From a virus, in the IMG/VR virus record IMGVR_UViG_3300046683_000404, positions 1-42,654 of that record: a stretch of DNA of 42,654 nucleotides. One strand, given 5' to 3'. This document shows positions 1-8,992 of this stretch, piece after piece. The translations under genes and the position numbers were made by a program. Under the pieces are notes generated by a model. That model saw nothing but the letters and a program-made list of their open reading frames with translations, had not been told where the DNA came from and ran no database searches. Each line of letters opens with the position of its first letter. Within the stretch, counting starts at the first letter, position 1.

Positions 1-366
1 ACCGAGCACGGATGCGGCGCCGTCGAAGTACGCGCTGATCGCGGTCTGCTGGGCTGCGGTGGCGTCGAAGTCGACGGCGAAGTAGATCGGCCGGGAGTCA
101 GGCATGCCGCAGGCTGTGGCCTGAGCGGCAGATGCCTTGGCATCGGCGGCGCCCGCCGTCTTCCCGTCCAGGGCGCGCTTGGCGGTGGTCTCCCACACGA
201 CGACGCTGGCAATGCCCACAGCAGCCAGGGCCTCCGCCTCAGCCGCCGTGAGGCTCTTGGACGCGTCCGTGGACAGATACCGGCACACGAAGGCCTTCCC
301 TGCCCCCTTCAGCGATGCGGGGCTCGGGTGCGACCAGGCGTAGTCGACGCCGGGGATGCTGGTCAA
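1..366 (-). CDS. Endolysin, glycoside-hydrolase-like (DUF1906-type), left copy, cut by window edge
   Basis: N-terminal 122 codons of a peptidoglycan-degrading lysin; the 3' part lies left of the window. The protein begins MTSIPGVDYAWSHPSPASL and matches the first 122 residues of the complete lysin at 41320-42216 apart from scattered substitutions. The start is TTG at 366, supported by AAGGAG six bases upstream; no better ATG/GTG fits. The fold resembles the DUF1906 (Rv2525c-like) TIM-barrel family found in actinophage lysins: an early DYAW motif and a strand ending FAVDFD near residues 100-106. The gene lies 10 bp downstream of the 115-aa gene at 377-724, in the late operon. Most differences from the right copy are synonymous or conservative and there are no indels, so both copies look functional. 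Confidence 0.85.
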   Translation of the reverse strand, partial: MTSIPGVDYAWSHPSPASLKGAGKAFVCRYLSTDASKSLTAAEAEALAAVGIASVVVWETTAKRALDGKTAGAADAKASAAQATACGMPDSRPIYFAVDFDATAAQQTAISAYFDGAASVLG

Positions 367-376
367 CGGATGCTCC

Positions 377-724
377 TTAGGTCTGATCGAGCAGGTCGGA
401 GCCGACGATGATGCGGATCACGGCCTGCATCTGCCGAGTCAGAGCCGGGACTTGCGCAATGTGGTCGGCGGTGACTGCGGTCCCAGCGGTCACCTTGGCG
501 AGGTAGGCCGCATTGTTGGTGAACGCGGCACGGGCCGCCGCGAGCAGCGCCGCCCGGTTCGCCTGCCGGGCGCTGTCGGTCGCAGCTCCGGCCAGCCACG
601 CGATCTCGGTATCGGTGAACGGCCTCTGCTCGACAACCGCCCCGTACAGGTAGCGGGTGTAGATGCCGGCGTCGGTGTCCCACTGCTGCGTGCTGATCGC
701 GTCTCCCGCGGTGATGACCGGCAC
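377..724 (-). CDS. Conserved phage protein next to lysin, 115 aa, left copy
   Basis: Unknown function. The GTG start at 724 lies one base after the TGA of the upstream glycine-rich gene. Longer readings would run into that gene and are out-of-frame extensions. The protein begins MPVITAGDAISTQQWDTDAG, is alanine-rich and mostly helical, and ends IIVGSDLLDQT. It has no signal peptide or membrane segment. Its place between the last tail gene and the lysin suggests a virion or tail-associated product (inference). A near-identical copy lies at 42227-42574. The stop is TAA here and TAG in the other copy. Confidence 0.8.
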   Translation of the reverse strand: MPVITAGDAISTQQWDTDAGIYTRYLYGAVVEQRPFTDTEIAWLAGAATDSARQANRAALLAAARAAFTNNAAYLAKVTAGTAVTADHIAQVPALTRQMQAVIRIIVGSDLLDQT

Positions 725-725
725 G

Positions 726-1490
726 TCAGGCCTTGTAGGTGATGACGATGACGACGCCGTCGCCGCCCGCCGCGCCGGCAACGGCCGACTGGCTAGGACC
801 GTTGGATGACCCGGACGCACCGCCCCCATACGCCAGGCCAGCCAAGCCAGCCGCAGAACTGACCGATGTACCGGCGGAACGTCGGACTGGCGCCATGTAC
901 GACTGGCCGCCGTGGTTGTACTTCACCGGATAGCCGGAGAGCGTCTGGGCGTTGTTGCCGTCACCGCCATGGAACCGGAAGCTGCCGCCCGTGCCGCCCG
1001 TGCCGCCGTTGGTGCCGCCCAGGCTGTTGCTGGCTCCCGACGAGGCTGTGGAGCCGCCGCTGCCGGTCCCGCCGAGCGCTGTGATCAGCGACCCGAACGA
1101 GCTGGTGCCGCCGTCGCCGCCAGTGGTGGACCCGGTGCCGCCTGCGGTGCCGCCCGCGCCGACAGTGATGGCGACACTGGAGCCCGCGCCGGCTGCGGTG
1201 AACCAGCCCTGCGCGTATTCCCCGCCGCCGGCGCCGGGGGAGGCTGCGCCCTGCCCGGCGCTGGTAGCCGGGCTCCCGCCGGCCCCGCCACCCCCGGCCT
1301 GCACCTGCACGAACACCAGCAGTGCGCCCGCCGGGGCCGTCCAGGTGCCCGACGCCGTGAACGTCTGCACATCGATACCGCCGATGATCAAACCGTCGGC
1401 GCCGGTCGCCAGGGTCTGGATGTGCTCCCACAACCTCGTATGATCCGTCGACTCGGGGTAGGTCAGGCCCTTGCTGGTCTGCTGCGTCAT
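726..1490 (-). CDS. Glycine-rich minor tail / fibre-tip protein, 254 aa
   Basis: The start at 1490 (MTQQTSKGLTYPESTDHTRL) overlaps the TGA of the upstream gene as ATGA. The N-terminus (about residues 1-50) has a short motif common in phage tail-tip proteins (TYPESTDHTRLWEHIQ). A region around residues 55-75 (TFTASGTWTAPAGALLVFVQ) starts a beta-rich glycine-repeat domain, with GGxGG/GGTG tracts from about residue 75 to the end, closing GGDGVVIVITYKA. This layout is typical of glycine-rich tail-tip and receptor-facing proteins (family knowledge). Host recognition is an inference. The last 26 codons plus stop recur at 42576-42654. Confidence 0.75.
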   Translation of the reverse strand: MTQQTSKGLTYPESTDHTRLWEHIQTLATGADGLIIGGIDVQTFTASGTWTAPAGALLVFVQVQAGGGGAGGSPATSAGQGAASPGAGGGEYAQGWFTAAGAGSSVAITVGAGGTAGGTGSTTGGDGGTSSFGSLITALGGTGSGGSTASSGASNSLGGTNGGTGGTGGSFRFHGGDGNNAQTLSGYPVKYNHGGQSYMAPVRRSAGTSVSSAAGLAGLAYGGGASGSSNGPSQSAVAGAAGGDGVVIVITYKA

Positions 1491-2299
1491 CCGCGTCTCC
1501 AGTTGATAACCAGCACCCAGGCCGCAGACCAGGAGGCGCGTCCGGCGAGCTGAATGTAGGGGTCGTCCGAGCTGATGTTGATGGCGATGCCGCCGCGGGT
1601 GCCACCGACCATGGCCTGCGCCCACGAGTTCGGGATCGCGAAAGCGTTCACGGTGTCGCCCACGGCGAGGCTCGGGCCGCTGGTGGACTCGTTGAGGGTC
1701 GGGGCCCCGCTGGGTCGTGTGGACTGCGAGAGCAGGCGCAGCGTTGGTGTGCGGCCCGAGTACACCCCGGCTCCCTTAAGGCGGCGCAGGTGGATCGTGG
1801 CCTTCGTGACGGTCGCGCCGCTGATGGTGCGGGGCTTGCTGCCATAGAACGCGCAGCCCGTGTTCCGTCCGAAGGAGCTGCCGGAGTAGCGGCCCTGGAA
1901 AAGGTCCGCGTAGTCGGTGCGGCCGATGTCGGAGCGCCAGCTGCCGTCGCGGTAGGTCGCCGTGCTCACCGGCGAGCAGGTGAGGGTGCCGGTGGTCACC
2001 GTGGGCTTCGGGGTTGGCGCCTTGTCTCCGGATGAGGGCGTGGTGTCGGGCGGCGGCGCGGCCACGGGCGGTACGACGGGGGCGGCGGCTACGACGTCCT
2101 GCACGAAGTACCGGGAGCCCATGCGCAGCACCATCAGGACGTCGTTGACGTTGATCGTGACCGAGCCGAGGACGCGGGCGGCGACCTGGATCCCGTACAC
2201 GTCGATCACGCACGAGTTGGACGAGACTGTGGATGCCGCGCGGGCGATGAGGTGGCCCTGCCCGGCCAGTGATACGCGGGTGTCGGCGAAATCGGGCAT
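1487..2299 (-). CDS. Minor tail protein with C-terminal beta-rich (carbohydrate-binding-like) domain, 270 aa
   Basis: The ATG start at 2299 overlaps the previous gene's stop as TGATG. The much longer reading to 3310 is a shadow of the neighbouring frame. The N-terminal 75 residues form a beta-rich region (MPDFADTRVSLAGQGHLIAR onward). A proline-rich linker (about 76-100, PVVPPVAAPPPDTTP) leads to a C-terminal domain of about 165 residues (TYRDGSWRSDIGRTDYADLF to VLVINWRRG) that resembles tail-spike or carbohydrate-binding beta-sandwiches. The modular layout and late position suggest a tail-tip adhesin. The exact family is not certain. Confidence 0.7.
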   Translation of the reverse strand: MPDFADTRVSLAGQGHLIARAASTVSSNSCVIDVYGIQVAARVLGSVTINVNDVLMVLRMGSRYFVQDVVAAAPVVPPVAAPPPDTTPSSGDKAPTPKPTVTTGTLTCSPVSTATYRDGSWRSDIGRTDYADLFQGRYSGSSFGRNTGCAFYGSKPRTISGATVTKATIHLRRLKGAGVYSGRTPTLRLLSQSTRPSGAPTLNESTSGPSLAVGDTVNAFAIPNSWAQAMVGGTRGGIAINISSDDPYIQLAGRASWSAAWVLVINWRRG

Positions 2300-3381
2300 C
2301 AGCTGATCACTCGCAGCGTGAGGGCCATCTCGCCCGGGGTGTACGGGAGAGACAGGCTCTCGATGGCGCAGCGGGCCGCGGTGAGTCCGGCCCCGGTGAC
2401 CGTGATGATGTCGCCTGTCACCAGGCCGGGATGGGGCACCATGGTCACGCTCAGCTTCCTTGAGGCCGACCTGCGTAGCGTCATCAGGCGGGTCGCTGCC
2501 GCCGTCCGGCACTGCGCGATCGTGGTGAGCAGCGTGCTGCTGAATGTGGAGGGCACCGGCAGCGGCGAGAACGGGCCGCCGAACAGGAACGGCGAGTTCG
2601 AGTCCGTGTCGTAGGCGACGCCCTGGATCTGTGTACCGAAGGCGTCCTCCCCTTGGGCGACCACGCAGTTGAAGGCGCCGTCCCGGGATGCGGCGCCTTG
2701 CCAGCGCACCACGGTGCCGCCGGTGCCGTCCGTGATGGACAGCACCGAGGCGCCGGTGTCGCTGACGGGTTCCACGAGCAGGAGTCCGTCCTCGGTGACC
2801 CGGGCGGCCGCCGGCCACGCGTCCATGACTTCGTTGAGGGCGCCCAGCCGGTCGTCGTCCCACTGCATGCTGGTGGGTACGGACCGGTCGGTGAGGGTGC
2901 CGTCGAAGGTGACGGTCAGCGCGGGCTCCACCAGGCTCTGGATGGTGGAGGTGAGAGTTCCGCTGGGCTGGTAGGGCGCGACGAACTTTGCTTCGTCGAC
3001 GATGGCCAGCAGTCCTTGCGCGGTGACGCTGACGGTGTCGCCGTCGGTGGTTGACTCGGTGATGAGGAACCAGCCGCGGGCGATCCATTCGAAGTCGCCG
3101 CCGATGTCGACGCCGTAGCTGATGCGCAGTTGCTGGCCGTATGCGGCGAGCGGATGGTCCACGTCGATCGGATCCCACGACATGCCGGTCGCCGCGTCGT
3201 AGCGGGGCACGGTGAGGCTGACGCTCTCCGGCACGTTGAGGCTGCGGTCCCGGGATTCCGAGCCGTCTGCCACGGGCACGTCGTCGGCCAGCAGGACCCC
3301 GTTCAGCCACGACTCGACGCGGACATCCATGGTGAAGCTGCGCTGGACGACGGCGAGGGCGTCATCGGACATGGTGAGCAT
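2299..3381 (-). CDS. Minor tail / baseplate-like protein, 360 aa
   Basis: The ATG at 3381 overlaps the stop of the upstream minor tail gene (TGATG), which rejects the longer upstream reading. The protein (MLTMSDDALAVVQRSFTMDV) is beta-rich throughout, with repeated short strands such as RISYGVDIGGDFEWIARGWF and a C-terminal part rich in S/T/V ending MALTLRVIS. It resembles the actinophage minor-tail proteins encoded two genes after the tape measure, which form the distal-tail or Tal-like hub (family knowledge). The specific assignment is inference. It is co-transcribed and probably translationally coupled with both neighbours. Confidence 0.65.
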   Translation of the reverse strand: MLTMSDDALAVVQRSFTMDVRVESWLNGVLLADDVPVADGSESRDRSLNVPESVSLTVPRYDAATGMSWDPIDVDHPLAAYGQQLRISYGVDIGGDFEWIARGWFLITESTTDGDTVSVTAQGLLAIVDEAKFVAPYQPSGTLTSTIQSLVEPALTVTFDGTLTDRSVPTSMQWDDDRLGALNEVMDAWPAAARVTEDGLLLVEPVSDTGASVLSITDGTGGTVVRWQGAASRDGAFNCVVAQGEDAFGTQIQGVAYDTDSNSPFLFGGPFSPLPVPSTFSSTLLTTIAQCRTAAATRLMTLRRSASRKLSVTMVPHPGLVTGDIITVTGAGLTAARCAIESLSLPYTPGEMALTLRVIS

Positions 3382-4841
3382 CAGAAGCTCCGCTGGGCGA
3401 GGATCAGCAGCGTGGCGTTCGCGTTCGCGATGTCCTGGAGCTGCGTGTAGTTGTTCGCGATGTCCTGGAGCGTGAAGCCCGCCGCCTCCAGTGAGTCGGC
3501 CCAGCCCTCGACTTCGACGGACTCCAGCGTCCACCAGCGGTAGCCGTCGTACCAGGTGGGGGATTCGGTGTCGGAGACGATCGCGTAGTGCCCGTCGAGC
3601 CTGTCCAGGGTGCTCTGTTTGCGGATCATCACGACGCCGTCAGTGGCGCCGTTGAGGACGGCCTGCAGGTTGTCGCCGTCGGCGTCGGATTCGGTCCGTA
3701 CCGTGATGGTGGACTGGGCCTTCGAGCGGGGCCGGCCGACTACGAGGTTCCGGCCGCCGACGTTGAAGATCGTTGCGTCGCGGTCGCGCTTCTTGTCGAG
3801 CGGTGCCTCGATCTTCACGCTGGCACCCAAGGCCTGGATGGCGTCGCTGATGACGTCGGCTGTCACTGTGGACGTGATCGAGCCAGAGGTGACGGTCCAG
3901 GTGTCGCCGTTGACGTCGGTGAGGTCTGCGGCGTAGGAGGTGGCGACCCCGAAGGGCTGTTCGGCGTCGACCCGCAGCAGGGCGTCGGCGCCGGTGACAG
4001 AGACGGCCGTGGCGGCGCGCACCGCTGTGCGGGCTGTTCCGTATACGCGATAGATGCTGGCCGTGGTGATGTTCTCGGCGAGCATCCCGGTCACCGAGCA
4101 CAGCACACGCGGCGGGGACACCGCCTGCGCGGTCGCCGTCAGGGCCGCCGACGCCTCCCGGATCCGCAAGACCGAAGCGACACCGATTGCCGCGGCGCTG
4201 AGCGTCGCCGTCACCGTCGGGGCCTGCGTGCCCGTCCCGGCGGTGACGGTGGCCGTGGCCGAGGCCATGCCCTCGTGGTTGCCGATCGAGGTGATCTGAT
4301 CGTCGGACTGTTCGGTGACCGTGCCGAAGGTGATTCCGGTGGCGGTGATGGCCTCCGCGCTGAACGTGCTACCGGATCCGGCAATGCCGTATCCGATGAG
4401 CGCGAAGTCGCCAGTCGTCCAGGTCACCGCAGTCGAGCAGGCCGCGGAGAATCCGGTGCCCGACGTCTGGTCGTCACCGAACGTGTCGCCCCACCGCCAG
4501 CCGGTGCCGGCGGATCGTGACAGGACGTGGATCCGGCCGGCGATGACCGATCCGGTGCCGGTGGGGATGACCGTCGTCGGCGTTGCGTCGGAGCCGAGCA
4601 GGACGCGGGCGAACCAGGTGATGCGGCGGGGGCCGGTGCCGGATCCGAAGGTGCCGCCGCCGCCCGAGAACGAGTCGACGGCCGTCCACCCGGAAGGCGT
4701 GGACGGGACCGAGTCCGTGGGGCTGCCCGAGGCGACCTGGAGCACCGCCAGGCGGCCGACGGTGGCGCCGGCCGGGTAGGCGGGGGTGATGGTCGTCGCG
4801 TTCTGCGACAGGGCGCCGGCTGCGATGTAGGAGATCGTCAC
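3381..4841 (-). CDS. Minor tail protein, likely distal tail component, 486 aa
   Basis: GTG start at 4841, overlapping the tape-measure stop as GTGA. The N-terminal 230 residues are S/T/G/A-rich and beta-predicted (MTISYIAAGALSQNATTITP). The C-terminal half (about 260-486) contains two Ig-like stretches and ends with a structured domain (HYAIVSDTESPTWYDGYRWW) that resembles distal-tail-type domains. It is the first gene after the tape measure, where siphoviruses usually encode the distal tail protein (family knowledge). The direct repeat LQDIANNYTQ / LQDIANANAT near the C-terminus is visible. Function by synteny. Confidence 0.65.
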   Translation of the reverse strand: MTISYIAAGALSQNATTITPAYPAGATVGRLAVLQVASGSPTDSVPSTPSGWTAVDSFSGGGGTFGSGTGPRRITWFARVLLGSDATPTTVIPTGTGSVIAGRIHVLSRSAGTGWRWGDTFGDDQTSGTGFSAACSTAVTWTTGDFALIGYGIAGSGSTFSAEAITATGITFGTVTEQSDDQITSIGNHEGMASATATVTAGTGTQAPTVTATLSAAAIGVASVLRIREASAALTATAQAVSPPRVLCSVTGMLAENITTASIYRVYGTARTAVRAATAVSVTGADALLRVDAEQPFGVATSYAADLTDVNGDTWTVTSGSITSTVTADVISDAIQALGASVKIEAPLDKKRDRDATIFNVGGRNLVVGRPRSKAQSTITVRTESDADGDNLQAVLNGATDGVVMIRKQSTLDRLDGHYAIVSDTESPTWYDGYRWWTLESVEVEGWADSLEAAGFTLQDIANNYTQLQDIANANATLLILAQRSF

Positions 4842-7800
4842 CTGCGGCCCACCTTTGCCCGGAAGGCGGATTCGGCCTGCGCCGCCTTGATCTTCGGTTT
4901 CACCCGGACGTCGATGAGGTCGCTCAGCCGCTCGTCGTTGAAGTGGACGTGGACCTCGGTGCCGCCGCCCGCTTGGAGTGCGTCCACCAACCGCTGGAAG
5001 GCGGCCCGGTCCTCGCCGGACAGCGGTTGCTGGCCGGACGTCGCCTTCATGCTGAACCGCGGTGTCGCGGGAACCGCGGACATGGCGTCAGCGGAGCGCT
5101 GTGCGGCGGCGACGATGTGCGGGAGATGTGCGTCCATGCCGCCGACCAGGCCGGCGCCGAACATCTTGCCGACCTCGTCCCGGGCGACGACGGACGGAGA
5201 CTTGATTTTCAGCGCCTTCTTGATCGCCTTGATCATGCCCTTGGCGAGCCTGTCCATCTCCTTCTGGATGTCCTTCTCCTGGCTGAGCAGGCCGGTCAGG
5301 AAGCCCTTCGACGCGTTCTTGCCGCTGTCGTACAGGGCGTCGGCCATGGTGTTGCCGAAGGACTTCGCGAGCTTGTTGCCCGAGGCCGAGAGCTTGTTCA
5401 GCTTGGAGATGTCGCCGGTGGTGACGCTGGACAGGGCGGCCGCCAGCTGGCTGCCGGGACCGGCGTCCGCGAGCTGGCCGAGCAGGTCCTTGGACAGGCC
5501 CCGCGCCTGCAGCGACTTGACCTCCGCGGCGAACTTGGTCGCGGTGCCCTGACTGCCCTGCATCTGGGCGATCAGGTCGGTGACGTTGGTTGTCGTGGTG
5601 CCGGAGACGCCGAGGTAGTCCTTCATCGACGTCGTCTGATCGCTCGCGTACTGCTTGGCGGCGGCGATCTGCTGCTGGACGGTGTCGCGTTTGGCGGCGA
5701 GCTTCTCCAGTTTGTCGCCGGTCTTCAACACGGACTTGGCGAGCTTGTCGTAGCCGGCGTTCAGCAGTTTCGTGGTGAGGCTCTTGACCGCCGATGCGAT
5801 CGCCGACGACGTCCCCGTCGACAGGGTCTTCACCAGGCCGGTAGCGATCGTGTTGGCGACCGATGTCCGAGCGGAGCGCTTCGCGTTCTTCAGAGAGATC
5901 TCGGCAGCCTGGAGCGCCTTCTCCGCAGCCTTGAGCTGCTTCTCCGCCGCCGCAACGCCCTTGTGGCGCCGCTTGGCGCGCGCCACGTTGTCCTTGGCGT
6001 CCTCAACGAGCCCGCGGTCACGCCGTACCCGGTCCGCGGCGTTGAGGATAGTGCCCGACGCATAGCCGGGCAGCTTGATGCCGTTCGCCTTGGCGATCTT
6101 CATCGAGTCGCCGTGGCTGCGGACCGTCTCGCCGCCACGGAAGTTGACGAGCTCCGGGCCCTTCTCGCCGACCCACGCCCAGCCCGGGGCCGCGCCGCCG
6201 GTGCCCTTGGCGTACCAGTGCGGGGAGCGGGACAGCCACGCGCTGTACGCCGCGCCCGGGGACCCGTACCGGGACTTGATGTAGTCCAGGCCCCACTTGA
6301 TCTGGGTGGCCGGGTTGGTCTGCCAGTCCGCGCCGGCCGAGGCCATCTTCTTTGCCGGGAGGGCCTGCGGGATGCCGAACGCGCCGGAGGACTTGTTGAG
6401 GGCCTTGGGGTTCCAGCCCGACTCGCCCATCCACAGCGCGCGCAGGGCGGCCCACTGGTCGGCGCTCCAGCCCTTGGCCTGCATCATCTGCTTGCCGAGG
6501 TTCATGATGGCCGTCGAGCCGCTGTAGCCCTTTCCGATCCCGATCCCGCCGAGCACGTCCGAGATCTTCGAACCGGCCTTGTAGACGAACGAGCCGACCG
6601 GGCCGAACCCGAACTTCAGGCCCTGGAGCAGGCCGTGCATCAGCGCGACACCAGCGGGGTGCAGCAGCCTGCGGTCCAGGCTGATCGGGCCCTTGTGGGC
6701 CTTGATCCAGGCCGCGATGCCGGACACCCACTTGGTGAGGTCCTTCCACGGCCCCTTCATGCCGGACCACAGGCCGGAGATGACGGCGTTGCCCGCGCCG
6801 GACAGCCAGCTGCGGGACTTGGTGAAGAAGCCGGTGATGGGGCTCTTCACGTGGGAGCGGAGCCAGCCGCCGATGCGGGCGGCGATGCCGAGGGCGCCGG
6901 CGAGGATTCCCCGGATGATGTCGGCGCCGAGCGGCATCATCACCTTCGCCGGAGAAGCGATCCCGAAGCTGTGCGTGATGGTGCCGACGACGGCGTCTTT
7001 GATCGACTCGCCGAGGCCGGTGAGCCAGTGCCACCCGCCGAGAATGCCGTGCCACAGGCCCGACACGATGTCCTTGCCGATGCCGTACATCCACGAGTTG
7101 GCGCCCCGGACGGCGTTGGCGAGGGTGCCGTTCTTGTGGTCGAAGAAGTGCGCGATGCCGCGGCCTGCCGTCGCCAGCCCACGGTCCATGGCACCCCCGA
7201 CCGCGGACCAGAAGTCCCAGAACGCCACGGCGCCCGTGGCCAGCCCCCGGCCGATCTGCGCCAGGCCGTCGCCAAAGAAACTGATCGCGCCGCCGAGGTC
7301 GTGCCAGGCGCCCATCAGACGGCCGATCACATACGTCAGGCCAGTCACCGCAAGGATCGTCAGGCCGATCGGGCCGAGTGCGGCCACCCACGAGGACGCC
7401 ATCGCGGTACGCAGCGCCCGGAAGGCCGCAGCGAGGTCCACGATCTTCTTCGTGATCGCGGTCGCCACCATCACATCGACGATCGACTTGAAGACCGGAG
7501 CAGGCGTGTGCGTGACGATGCCAGCGAACGCCAGAGCGATACCCCCGGCGGTCTTCGCCACGGGAGCCCACTCCTTCACCAGGCTGGACACGACGTCGTG
7601 CAGCGTCTTCCCGAACTTCTGGGCCTGCGACACCGGCCCCTCCAGGGACTGGCCCTGCGGAACGCCCAGCTTCGGCGTGGGAATGACCGCAGGGCCCTTC
7701 CCCGACAGTCCGGCGAAGAAGTCCTCGAACGTCTTGCCAGCCGTGGCGAAAGCGCCCTTGGGCAGCAGCTTGTTGACCAGGCCCTCGCCGAAGTGGACGA

Positions 7801-8926
7801 CGGCAGGCAGCGCGGTCTTGCTCAGGTAGGACACGAAGCGGGTGACCGGCGGCAGGATCTTCGTGCCGATCTTCACGCTGAGCACTTCGAGGTTGCTGAC
7901 CAGCAGCTTCCATTGGGCCTGCGCGGTCTTACGCTGCGCCACGACCGCCGCCGGGAACTTCCCGATGCTCTTGTTGATCTGGTCCTGCTTCTTCTTCAGG
8001 ACATCCAGGTTGTTGACCAGCGCGAGGATCGTTGACGACGAGCGGCCGCCACCGAACGCCCGGGACAGCAGCTGGGACGCATCCACGGCCGACAGCCCGG
8101 ACTTGTCGAGGTGGTCCTGGATGAGTTGGATAGCGCCGATCAGGCCGTTCGGCCCGCGCATCGCGGTCGCCAGGGTCTTGCCGGACAGTCCGATCTTCCC
8201 GAGCTGCTTCTCGGCCTTGCCCGAGGGCGCCGCCAGCAGCGAGATGGACATGCGCAGCCGGGTCGCCGCGTCGACCGCCGGCACGCCCTCGTCAGTGAGT
8301 GTCGCCAGCGCGGCGCCGACGCTCTTCATGCTCAGGCCGAACGTCTTGGCGGTCGGGAGGATGCCGGTCCCGATGGCCTCGGTGAAGTCAGCCATCCGCA
8401 TGTTGCCTGCGCCGATGATGGCGTTGACCGTGGCCGCCGCCTCACCGAAGCTCGTCGCACCCTTGATACCCGTGCGCCACGCGCCCGCCAGGGCGTTGGT
8501 GGTCTCCTCGAGGTCGGCGCCGCCGACGGCCGCCAGGTCGCTCGCCTTGCGGAGCGCCTTCATCGCGTCGGTGTTGTCCATGCCCACCGACTTGAGGTGG
8601 TACAGCGAGTCCGCGAGCGCCTTCGGGCCCTGCTGCGCGGTACGGCCCATGTCGAGGACAGCCTTGGACAGCACCTGGACGTCCTTGGCGGTGCCGCCGG
8701 CCTGTGTGCTGATCTTCGTCATCGACGCCTGGAACTCGGAGGCCTGCTTCACCGACTCGACGGCGATGATCGCCGCACCGGCGGCCACGGCCTCCCCCGC
8801 GAGCTTCGCCGCGCGCGCGAGCTTCCCGAAGCCCCGGTCGAGGACGCCGGCGCGCCGCCCGATGTGGTCCATGGTGCGGGACGCGCGGTCCCGGGCGATC
8901 AGGTCATAGACGACGGCCTTACCCAT
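4838..8926 (-). CDS. Tape measure protein with lytic transglycosylase domain, 1362 aa
   Basis: The largest gene of the window. It sets tail length and is ejected with the DNA. Residues 1-120 hold the TP901-type N-terminus (MGKAVVYDLIARDRASRTMD), followed by long helical and hydrophobic stretches. An SLT/GEWL-like lysozyme domain is centred at ALWMGESGWNP with candidate catalytic Glu835, followed by GAFGIPQ and YIKSRYGSPGAAYSAW. It is followed by the WVGEKGPELV motif common in phage tape measures. The C-terminus (about 970-1200) is a coiled coil. The start is supported by a GAGAGG-type site. Length compares with a tail of roughly 200 nm (about 1.5 A per residue, inference). The very long opposite-strand ORF here is a shadow. 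Confidence 0.95.
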   Translation of the reverse strand: MGKAVVYDLIARDRASRTMDHIGRRAGVLDRGFGKLARAAKLAGEAVAAGAAIIAVESVKQASEFQASMTKISTQAGGTAKDVQVLSKAVLDMGRTAQQGPKALADSLYHLKSVGMDNTDAMKALRKASDLAAVGGADLEETTNALAGAWRTGIKGATSFGEAAATVNAIIGAGNMRMADFTEAIGTGILPTAKTFGLSMKSVGAALATLTDEGVPAVDAATRLRMSISLLAAPSGKAEKQLGKIGLSGKTLATAMRGPNGLIGAIQLIQDHLDKSGLSAVDASQLLSRAFGGGRSSSTILALVNNLDVLKKKQDQINKSIGKFPAAVVAQRKTAQAQWKLLVSNLEVLSVKIGTKILPPVTRFVSYLSKTALPAVVHFGEGLVNKLLPKGAFATAGKTFEDFFAGLSGKGPAVIPTPKLGVPQGQSLEGPVSQAQKFGKTLHDVVSSLVKEWAPVAKTAGGIALAFAGIVTHTPAPVFKSIVDVMVATAITKKIVDLAAAFRALRTAMASSWVAALGPIGLTILAVTGLTYVIGRLMGAWHDLGGAISFFGDGLAQIGRGLATGAVAFWDFWSAVGGAMDRGLATAGRGIAHFFDHKNGTLANAVRGANSWMYGIGKDIVSGLWHGILGGWHWLTGLGESIKDAVVGTITHSFGIASPAKVMMPLGADIIRGILAGALGIAARIGGWLRSHVKSPITGFFTKSRSWLSGAGNAVISGLWSGMKGPWKDLTKWVSGIAAWIKAHKGPISLDRRLLHPAGVALMHGLLQGLKFGFGPVGSFVYKAGSKISDVLGGIGIGKGYSGSTAIMNLGKQMMQAKGWSADQWAALRALWMGESGWNPKALNKSSGAFGIPQALPAKKMASAGADWQTNPATQIKWGLDYIKSRYGSPGAAYSAWLSRSPHWYAKGTGGAAPGWAWVGEKGPELVNFRGGETVRSHGDSMKIAKANGIKLPGYASGTILNAADRVRRDRGLVEDAKDNVARAKRRHKGVAAAEKQLKAAEKALQAAEISLKNAKRSARTSVANTIATGLVKTLSTGTSSAIASAVKSLTTKLLNAGYDKLAKSVLKTGDKLEKLAAKRDTVQQQIAAAKQYASDQTTSMKDYLGVSGTTTTNVTDLIAQMQGSQGTATKFAAEVKSLQARGLSKDLLGQLADAGPGSQLAAALSSVTTGDISKLNKLSASGNKLAKSFGNTMADALYDSGKNASKGFLTGLLSQEKDIQKEMDRLAKGMIKAIKKALKIKSPSVVARDEVGKMFGAGLVGGMDAHLPHIVAAAQRSADAMSAVPATPRFSMKATSGQQPLSGEDRAAFQRLVDALQAGGGTEVHVHFNDERLSDLIDVRVKPKIKAAQAESAFRAKVGRR

Positions 8927-8992
8927 GCGCCCCCCTCTCGGCGGTGTGCCGTTACGGCACGGCGGGCGTATGGGCTGGAAGCAGGCCGCAGA

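Larger units (their letters stand above)
1..804. repeat. Left copy of an 804-bp direct repeat (partner 41851-42654)
   Basis: Each base n matches n+41850 with no insertion or deletion; I count about 52 mismatches, of which 30 fall in bases 100-300 of the lysin gene and the last about 120 bp are identical. The repeat covers the lysin N-terminus, the 115-aa gene and the end of the glycine-rich gene. Confidence 0.9.

Noticed and set aside
1-804. Simple terminal redundancy of a circular assembly
   Set aside because: The two copies differ at about 6-7% of positions, far above sequencing error.
1487-3310. Single 607-aa minor tail protein
   Set aside because: The upper part is an out-of-frame reading of the neighbouring gene; the real start at 2299 overlaps the upstream stop.
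4943-8035. 1030-aa plus-strand ORF opposite the tape measure
   Set aside because: Antisense shadow: composition is G/R/A/D-rich without domains and the minus strand carries a recognisable tape measure.
8946-8960. GTGCCG-TTA-CGGCAC hairpin before the tape measure gene
   Set aside because: Only 6 bp with a 3-nt loop; too small to call a terminator.
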